Below are positions 1-5,259 of a DNA stretch of 5,259 nt, in pieces. Each line of letters starts with the position of its first letter. Positions within the stretch are counted from its first letter, which is position 1. Below the pieces are notes generated by a model. The model was not told the DNA's origin, did not search any database, and saw only the letters and a program-made list of their open reading frames with translations. This DNA comes from Candidatus Kapaibacterium sp. (GTDB taxonomy: Bacteria; Bacteroidota; Ignavibacteria; Kapaibacteriales; UBA2268): contig JAUQWR010000104.1 in the NCBI GenBank assembly GCA_030835065.1, positions 1 to 5,259 on the forward strand, written 5' to 3'. Both the position numbers and the translations under genes were made by a program.

Positions 1-1
1 G

Positions 2-271
2 TTGAAAGCCGGAATGTTTTTGCGTGCTCGTTTTAATTCAATGAAAAAAGAAAATGCACTTACAATTCCACGAATTGCTTTAGTAGGTGGCATGCGCGAA
101 CCCAAAGTTTATGTGGTAGAAAATGGCAAAGCCAAGCTTAGAAATATTACAATAGGAGCCGAATCTAGTGGCAAAATTGAAGTATTGCAGGGCATAAATC
201 AGGGAGAACAAGTAATTATTAATGGTCAGATCAATTTGAAAGACTCATTCCCTGTGAAAATAGTAAAATAG
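2..271 (+). CDS. RND efflux periplasmic adaptor subunit (membrane fusion protein), C-terminal fragment
   Basis: This is the last 89 codons of a periplasmic adaptor of the HlyD/AcrA type, which links an RND inner-membrane pump to an outer-membrane channel. The gene is cut by the window edge: the first visible codon, TTG, is most likely an internal leucine and not a start, because it opens the family motif L-x-x-GMF-x-x-A. The order of elements fits the end of an adaptor: the GMFLRARF strand of the beta-barrel domain, the ALTIPRIAL segment (family pattern 'ALxVPxxAv'), then the membrane-proximal domain with VYVVENGKAKLRNITIG, a GKIEVLQGINQGEQVI turn (family pattern 'veVlsGLkxGdxVv') and a terminal strand with L-K-D-S-F-P-V. 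The signal peptide or lipobox, coiled-coil hairpin and lipoyl domain lie outside the window. The TAG stop is seven bases before the pump gene, so the two are almost certainly co-transcribed. The family call is firm; the substrate is unknown. Confidence 0.9.
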   Translation: MKAGMFLRARFNSMKKENALTIPRIALVGGMREPKVYVVENGKAKLRNITIGAESSGKIEVLQGINQGEQVIINGQINLKDSFPVKIVK

Positions 272-278
272 GTGAAAA

Positions 279-3200
279 ATGACAATTACAGAATTAGCTA
301 TTAAAAGACCTACTTTAGTTGTTGTATTTTTCACTTTTCTTGGGGTTTTAGGTGTGTTTGGCTTTAGCCAGCTCAAATATGACCTGATGCCCAAAATGAC
401 TGCACCAATGATTACTATTACAACAATTTATCCTGGTGCATCGCCTTACGAAGTGGAAAATTCGGTTACAAAAATACTTGAAGATGCTATTTCAGGTATT
501 GATAAGATTGTATCGATCCAGGCTTCTTCGCAAGAAGGAAGATCTTTTTTAATTATTGAATTTGAAACATCTGCTGATATCGACATCGCAGTGCAAGATG
601 CTCAAAGAAAAATTAATGAAGCACAGCAAAGACTGCCTAATGATTCTCGCAAACCAGTAGTATCAAAACTGGCTTTCGATGAAATTCCCGTGTTGCGTAT
701 GGCTGTTGCTTCAAAAATGACTACACGTGAGTTTTATCAATTTATTAAAGATAAAATTCAGCCAAGAATGACAAAAATTGGTGGTGTGGGTGCTGTGGCT
801 CTGCTCGGTGGCGAAGAACGTGAAGTAAAAGTCAATCTCGATGCTCAAAGATTAAGAGCTTACGGTTTGTCTTTGTTTCAAGTTGCTTCTGCAGTAAAAG
901 CTGCCAATATTGATTTCCCTACCGGAAAAGTTAAAAGCACTGAAGACCAATATGTTGTTCGTGTTGCTGGTAAGGTAAAGACTGTAGATGAAATTAAAAA
1001 TCTTATAATCGGCAAATCAAAGCAAGGCTCGCCTATCAAACTTTCTGATGTGGCTGATGTGGAAGACGGTATTGCAGAAGTAAGTAATTTTTATAGACTG
1101 AATGGAAGAAGTGCGATTGGATTGACAGTGCAGAAGCAATCTGATGCAAATACTGTAGAGGTTAGTAAAAAGGTAAGAGATGAAATCAAACTACTTGAAA
1201 AAGAATATCAAAATATTAACTTAAAGTTTGAAATTGCTCAAGATGGTTCTACATTTATTATGGACTCTGCAGATGCTGTTAAAGTTGATTTGCTTTTAGC
1301 TATTTTACTAGTAGCATTAGTAATGCTTGTATTTCTTCATAGTTTGAGAAATTCTTTAATTGTGATGGTAGCTATTCCTTCATCTTTGGTATCTACATTT
1401 TTCTTGATGTATATTTTCGGTTTTTCATTGAATTTGATGACTCTGCTGGCGATGTCTTTGGTAATTGGTATCCTTGTAGATGACTCGATTGTAGTGCTCG
1501 AAAATATTTATCGTCACTTGGAAATGGGTGATAATAAGTTAATGGCAGCTATCAAAGGACGTAATGAAATTGGATTTGCTGCTTTATCTATTACTCTTGT
1601 TGATGTTGTCGTATTTGTGCCTTTGGCATTGATTCAGGGAATTATTGGTAATTTCTTGAGAGAATATGCCTTGGTTGTGGTATTTTCTACTTTAATGAGT
1701 CTTGTGGTATCTTTTACTATCACTCCTATGCTTTCTTCCAGATTTTCTAAACTTCAACATTTGTCGATGAATACAATGTTTGGAAGAATTGGTCTAAAGA
1801 TAGAAAGATTTTTTGAAGTACTTACAAATGATTATCTTAAAGTTTTGAATTGGAGCTTGAATCATGGTGTCAAAGTATTTATTGGTACTTTGATAATATT
1901 TTTGTCTTCTTTTGTACTTTTATTTATGGGATTTATAGGCTTTGAATTTATTCCTCAAGTGGATAGAGGAGAATTAATTCTCACAGCCGAACTAGATCCG
2001 GGAATCAAAGTCGAAAATACTAATTATATTGGAAGACAGATTGAAGAAAAATTATCTAAGATTCCGGAAGTTGAAAAAGTATTGACAAACATTGGAGTTT
2101 CGAGCGAAGGTATGATTGGGGCTGCTTCCAATAATAATTCTGAGTTTTATATAACATTAGTCGATAAGAAAAACCGTACTGAAGCTACTGATGTTATCAG
2201 CCAAAGAATTAAAAAAATAGTATCTGAAATTCCGGGGACAAAAGTGAGAGTAAATCCAGTGAGCTTGATGGGAACTTCAAACCGTTCTCCAATTCAGTTG
2301 TTGGTGACTGGAGCAAGCCACGAAGATGTTTTGAAAGCTGCAAATATAATTTCCGAAGAAGTAAGAAATATCGAAGGTACTTCGGATGTTCGTCTATCCA
2401 GCGAAGAAGGCAAACCTGAGTTGAGAGTTGATATCGATAGGGATAAACTTGCTACTTTGGGATTATCCATTGCCGAAGTAGGACAAAACTTGAGAATTGC
2501 TCTCTCTGGAGATGAGGATTCTAAGTATAGAGATCCTCGCGACCAAACTGAGTATATTTTAAGAATAGTTTTAGATCAATTTGATCGAAATAAACTTCAA
2601 ACTGTAGAAGAACTCACTTTTATAAATAATAAAGGTCAGGCAATTGCACTAAAACAATTTGCAAAAGTATCTCAGGCAGTAGGACCAACAAAACTCGAAA
2701 GATACAATCGTATTACAGCAATTACAGTATTTTCGCAAGTATATGGCAAAACTGCAGGCGTAATTCGTCAGGATATCGAGAAGAAATTAGAACAAATAAA
2801 ATCCCAGTTACCCGTTGGTATTACATATAGCTTTATTGGCGAGCAGAAAACTATGCAGGAGTCGATGGTAAGCTTGTTGGCAGCATTATTAGCAGGAATT
2901 CTATTTGTTTATATGATTATGGTCGCTTTATATAATTCATATTTATATCCTTTTGTAGTTTTGTTTTCAATACCTGTAGCAATGGTAGGTGCATTCTATG
3001 GTTTGGCAGTTACAGGCAAGTCAATTTCTATATATGCAATGCTTGGATTAATCATGCTAATTGGTTTGGTAGCAAAAAATGCTATTTTGCTTGTTGATAG
3101 AGCTAATCAGATGAAGGAAGAGCAGGGATTAAGTACTTTCGAAGCACTTATTGAAGCAGGCAAAACAAGATTAAGACCAATCTTAATGACTACTTTTGCT

Positions 3201-3392
3201 ATGATTATTGGTATGCTTCCTATTGCGATGTCGAGCTCTGCTGGTAGCGAAACAAAATCAGGATTGGCAGTAGTTTTGATTGGTGGGCTTACTAGCTCAA
3301 TGATTCTTACTTTGGTATTGGTTCCTGTGGTTTATCAAACTTTAGACAAGTGGAAATCTTCATTTATTAAACCCCAAAAAAAACAATATTAA
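279..3392 (+). CDS. RND efflux transporter permease subunit, HAE1/AcrB family
   Basis: Complete 1037-residue inner-membrane pump that would use the proton gradient to export hydrophobic or amphiphilic compounds through the adaptor and an outer-membrane channel. AcrB, at 1049 residues, is about the same size. The layout is the RND duplication: TM1 at about 11-30, a first periplasmic porter/docking loop to about 335, TM2-TM6 at about 337-490, TM7 at about 533-553, the F-I-P-Q-V-D-R-G-E entry to the second loop at 557-565, that loop to about 860, and TM8-TM12 from about 866. Proton-relay residues are present: D401 and D402 in TM4 (GILVDDS), K933 in TM10 (GLVAKNA), and R964 and T971 (RLRPILMT), matching AcrB D407, D408, K940, R971 and T978. 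These favour the drug/lipophile (HAE) group over heavy-metal CzcA-type pumps, but substrate cannot be read from sequence. The ATG is preceded by AGGTG at 271-275, a plausible weak ribosome site. The C-terminus is a short basic tail. Confidence 0.97.
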   Translation: MTITELAIKRPTLVVVFFTFLGVLGVFGFSQLKYDLMPKMTAPMITITTIYPGASPYEVENSVTKILEDAISGIDKIVSIQASSQEGRSFLIIEFETSADIDIAVQDAQRKINEAQQRLPNDSRKPVVSKLAFDEIPVLRMAVASKMTTREFYQFIKDKIQPRMTKIGGVGAVALLGGEEREVKVNLDAQRLRAYGLSLFQVASAVKAANIDFPTGKVKSTEDQYVVRVAGKVKTVDEIKNLIIGKSKQGSPIKLSDVADVEDGIAEVSNFYRLNGRSAIGLTVQKQSDANTVEVSKKVRDEIKLLEKEYQNINLKFEIAQDGSTFIMDSADAVKVDLLLAILLVALVMLVFLHSLRNSLIVMVAIPSSLVSTFFLMYIFGFSLNLMTLLAMSLVIGILVDDSIVVLENIYRHLEMGDNKLMAAIKGRNEIGFAALSITLVDVVVFVPLALIQGIIGNFLREYALVVVFSTLMSLVVSFTITPMLSSRFSKLQHLSMNTMFGRIGLKIERFFEVLTNDYLKVLNWSLNHGVKVFIGTLIIFLSSFVLLFMGFIGFEFIPQVDRGELILTAELDPGIKVENTNYIGRQIEEKLSKIPEVEKVLTNIGVSSEGMIGAASNNNSEFYITLVDKKNRTEATDVISQRIKKIVSEIPGTKVRVNPVSLMGTSNRSPIQLLVTGASHEDVLKAANIISEEVRNIEGTSDVRLSSEEGKPELRVDIDRDKLATLGLSIAEVGQNLRIALSGDEDSKYRDPRDQTEYILRIVLDQFDRNKLQTVEELTFINNKGQAIALKQFAKVSQAVGPTKLERYNRITAITVFSQVYGKTAGVIRQDIEKKLEQIKSQLPVGITYSFIGEQKTMQESMVSLLAALLAGILFVYMIMVALYNSYLYPFVVLFSIPVAMVGAFYGLAVTGKSISIYAMLGLIMLIGLVAKNAILLVDRANQMKEEQGLSTFEALIEAGKTRLRPILMTTFAMIIGMLPIAMSSSAGSETKSGLAVVLIGGLTSSMILTLVLVPVVYQTLDKWKSSFIKPQKKQY

Positions 3393-3419
3393 ATTTTACT
3401 AATATTTTATAATTAAATC

Positions 3420-3466
3420 AAGGCTTTAATATTTATCTCAATGAGAAATAATATTAAAGCCTTTTT
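3420..3466 (+). terminator. Rho-independent terminator of the efflux operon
   Basis: A perfect 14-bp inverted repeat is seen: the left arm at 3420-3433 (AAGGCTTTAATATT) pairs with the right arm at 3450-3463 (AATATTAAAGCCTT). The 16-base loop holds a small inner TCTC/GAGA pairing (3436-3439 with 3443-3446). The right arm runs into five T residues at 3462-3466. It lies 27 bases after the pump stop codon, so it should end the adaptor-pump transcript. The stem is AT-rich apart from the GGC/GCC step at its base. There is no comparable T tract for the minus strand, so it looks one-directional. Confidence 0.85.
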
Positions 3467-3500
3467 GTAATAAATTTTGGTTCAAATATTCTATAATTAA

Positions 3501-3530
3501 TTGATTGGTTTTGATAATTTTGCTTATATT
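3501..3530 (+). promoter_or_regulatory. Candidate promoter for the Asp-box propeller gene
   Basis: Two overlapping readings are possible between the terminator and the ATG at 3562. One is a Bacteroidota-type -7 box TAATTTTG at 3515-3522 (pattern TAnnTTTG), but no TTG-type -33 box is found at the usual distance. The other is a sigma70-like pair, TTGATT at 3501-3506 and TATATT at 3525-3530, with an 18-base spacer. The gene must start its own transcript because a strong terminator sits just upstream, so some promoter is expected here. The region is so AT-rich that chance matches are likely and neither reading is secure. Confidence 0.3.
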
Positions 3531-3561
3531 GTAAAGATTAATAAAATATTTGAATTTGATT

Positions 3562-3618
3562 ATGAATAAAATATTTATAATAGCGTTTTTTTTTGTGCTT
3601 GCATATAATGCAATTGGA
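3562..3618 (+). other. Signal peptide coding region of the propeller protein
   Basis: Codons 1-19 encode a Sec-type signal peptide: a short basic start (M-N-K), a hydrophobic core I-F-I-I-A-F-F-F-V-L-A, and a likely cleavage site after A17-I18-G19. There is no lipobox cysteine near the site, so the protein is not expected to be a lipoprotein. The three Phe codons 9-11 are all TTT and form an uninterrupted run of nine T residues (3586-3594). The exact cleavage position is an estimate by eye. Confidence 0.75.
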
Positions 3619-5259
3619 TCTGATTTTGATTCTTACTATAAGCATAAAGGTTGGAAGCAATTAGAAAGGAATAAACAATTTGTAATACCCAGAGCTGATT
3701 CTAATGGCATTTTGAAATCTGCAAGAAAATCCTATTTTGAATATCAAAAGTATAAACATAATATCTCGAAGTATCAACAATCATTGTCTAATAATTCATG
3801 GGAATTACTCGGACCAAATGCTCCACAAATAGGGACAAATCCTTTGAGTTGTGGTAGCGGAAGAATTAATTGCATAGAGTTTGATCCACAAATTAAAGGT
3901 GTGATTTGGGCAGGTGCAGCATCAGGCGGATTATGGAAAACTACAAATAATGGTCAATTTTGGGAGCCTGTTCAATTCACTCAGTTTATGTCAGTTGGTA
4001 TCTCAGATATTGCTATTTCAAAACGAAATCCAAATCTTATGTATGCTGCAACAGGAGATGCTGATGGTGGGCGTTTTCTTGGTTGCTATTCTCTTGGTCT
4101 GATCAAATCTACTGATAGAGGGCAAACTTGGAATTTTGTAAATTTTGATTTTTCATATGATGACAATCAATTTATATCAAGAGTCTTGATTCACCCTAAT
4201 AACGATAGTGTAGTATTTGTAGGTAGCAGTAAAGGTATATTTAAATCAATAGATGCAGGTAATTCTTGGTACGCATTGACTGATGCAGATTACTTTAGAG
4301 ATATTGAATTTGCTCCTGATAATCCTAATATTATGTATGCATCTACTTATGAGATTTTTGGAAATTCATCTATTTATCAATCAGATGATGCAGGTGAGCA
4401 TTGGTTCCCTGTAAGAACAAAACCAGATATTACACGTTCGCAGCTTTGTGCATCTATTTTTACTCCGGGGCTTGTCTATGCGGTGTGCTCTAATTATCCT
4501 AAAAATGATATCGGAGAGTTTATTAAATCGATGGATTATGGACTGACTTGGCAGAATGTCAAATCAGACTCATTCCCTCAAGAAGGGCAGTGCTTTTATA
4601 ATCTGGTATTGACAGAAACTCCACTTAGTGATTCAAAATTATATATTGGCGGCGTAAGATTATTTAAATTTGATACAAAAACAGGCGTATATGACTCTAT
4701 TTGGTATTCATCGCATGTGGATAATCACGATGTTAAGTTCAATCCTCACGACAGCATGATTTATTTAGCTAATGATGGTGGAATATATAGAAAGAAATTT
4801 CAAGACTCAATATTTGAAAATATTAGTTCCAATCTAAGTATAACACAATTTTATAAAATTGGTTTAAATCCTCTTAACGATTCTATATTATTAGCAGGAG
4901 CTCAGGATAATAATCTATTTATGTATGACTATAGCAAATGGAAATATTTAATAGGAGGAGATGGGATGGAATGCTTCTTTGATTATAATAATCCTTCTAC
5001 ATATTATGGCTCTATTCAACAGGCTAAATTATCTAGAAGGGATATTGATTCAGTTAAAAGTATTAGTCCCGAAGCTATAGGTGAAACCAGACCTTGGCTT
5101 GCTCCATTTATGATACATCCAAAGTTTTCAAATATAATTTATGCCGGAGTTGCAAATTTATATGTTTCAGAAGATAGGGGAAATAATTGGGCTAAAATTT
5201 CCAACTTTAATAATAGATTATATATGAGAGCTATCGCAGTAGCCGATTCTAATCCTGAT
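3562..5259 (+). CDS. Secreted Asp-box (BNR/sortilin-like) beta-propeller protein, 3' end cut by window
   Basis: An open frame of 566 codons runs to the last base with no stop. The ATG at 3562 is the first ATG after an in-frame TAA at 3532-3534, and it gives a classic signal peptide: Lys3, a hydrophobic core at 4-15, and probable cleavage after A-I-G (residue 19). No Shine-Dalgarno is visible, as is common in Bacteroidota. A conserved propeller entry follows (WELLGPNAP near 80, then GSGRINCIEF from 98 and SGGLWKTT before 129). Six Asp-boxes (S-x-D-x-G-x-x-W) end at W134 (variant T-T-N-N-G-Q-F-W), W190, W236, W281, W330 and W543. Between the last two lie N-D-G-G-I-Y, A-Q-D-N-N (447-451) and G-G-D-G-M (465-469), segments typical of VPS10/sortilin-like bacterial propellers. 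No catalytic residues can be assigned, so a sialidase or other glycosidase call is not justified. It is probably a surface or extracellular protein; a C-terminal type IX secretion signal is expected but lies outside the window. Confidence 0.88.
   Translation, partial: MNKIFIIAFFFVLAYNAIGSDFDSYYKHKGWKQLERNKQFVIPRADSNGILKSARKSYFEYQKYKHNISKYQQSLSNNSWELLGPNAPQIGTNPLSCGSGRINCIEFDPQIKGVIWAGAASGGLWKTTNNGQFWEPVQFTQFMSVGISDIAISKRNPNLMYAATGDADGGRFLGCYSLGLIKSTDRGQTWNFVNFDFSYDDNQFISRVLIHPNNDSVVFVGSSKGIFKSIDAGNSWYALTDADYFRDIEFAPDNPNIMYASTYEIFGNSSIYQSDDAGEHWFPVRTKPDITRSQLCASIFTPGLVYAVCSNYPKNDIGEFIKSMDYGLTWQNVKSDSFPQEGQCFYNLVLTETPLSDSKLYIGGVRLFKFDTKTGVYDSIWYSSHVDNHDVKFNPHDSMIYLANDGGIYRKKFQDSIFENISSNLSITQFYKIGLNPLNDSILLAGAQDNNLFMYDYSKWKYLIGGDGMECFFDYNNPSTYYGSIQQAKLSRRDIDSVKSISPEAIGETRPWLAPFMIHPKFSNIIYAGVANLYVSEDRGNNWAKISNFNNRLYMRAIAVADSNPD

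Noticed and set aside
2..4. TTG at the window edge as the true start of a small 89-residue protein
   Set aside because: The product begins in the middle of the adaptor beta-barrel domain, with no signal peptide and the conserved L-x-x-GMF motif at its first residue, so the gene is simply cut by the window.
3376..3383. Run of eight A residues near the 3' end of the pump gene as a slippage site
   Set aside because: It lies in the last few codons (the P-Q-K-K-Q tail), so a slip would alter only the extreme C-terminus. It fits ordinary lysine/glutamine codon use in an AT-rich gene.
3408..3500. Direct repeat TATAATTAA at 3408-3416 and 3492-3500, flanking the terminator
   Set aside because: The repeat is only nine bases of A and T in a very AT-rich intergenic stretch, so chance is the simplest explanation. 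The TATAAT in the second copy lacks a well-spaced -35 box (the nearest TTGTAA gives a 21-base spacer).
3914..4102. A 62-codon open frame inside the propeller gene
   Set aside because: It is in a different frame from the long open reading frame that spans it, its product has no recognisable motif, and the enclosing frame has clear Asp-box repeats. It is a shadow frame.
3562..5259. Calling the propeller protein a sialidase because of its Asp-box (BNR) repeats
   Set aside because: Asp-boxes are structural turns shared by many propellers. The sialidase arginine triad and its F/Y-R-I-P motif were not seen in the visible part, and the other motifs fit sortilin/VPS10-like propellers better.

Overview
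The window is AT-rich, all recognisable genes lie on the + strand, and it looks like chromosome of a Bacteroidota-type bacterium or a relative (Ignavibacteria/Kapabacteria grade). That is inferred from low GC, a TAnnTTTG-like promoter box, weak or absent Shine-Dalgarno sequence, and a large secreted Asp-box propeller protein of a kind common in these phyla. Nothing fixes the genus.

Layout: (1) Bases 2-271 are the 3' end of a periplasmic adaptor (membrane fusion protein) gene, cut by the window edge. (2) Seven bases later, 279-3392 is a complete 1037-residue RND inner-membrane pump of the HAE1/AcrB type, with the proton-relay residues intact. Adaptor and pump are clearly one operon and would form two of the three parts of a tripartite efflux pump; no outer-membrane (TolC-like) channel gene follows, so it may lie upstream of the window or elsewhere. 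(3) Bases 3393-3561 are intergenic and hold a strong rho-independent terminator (3420-3466) that ends the efflux operon, then an AT-rich candidate promoter. (4) From 3562 to the window end runs an incomplete open reading frame (566 codons visible, no stop) for an exported beta-propeller protein with six Asp-box (BNR/sortilin-like) repeats. It is a separate transcription unit with no evident functional link to the pump.

I see no RNA genes, CRISPR arrays, insertion sequences or attachment sites. I do not see evidence for a new multi-gene system. The points most worth a second look are a 9-T tract inside the signal-peptide codons of the propeller gene, where a one-base slip either way truncates the protein, and the unseen C-terminus of that protein, which would settle how it is secreted or anchored.
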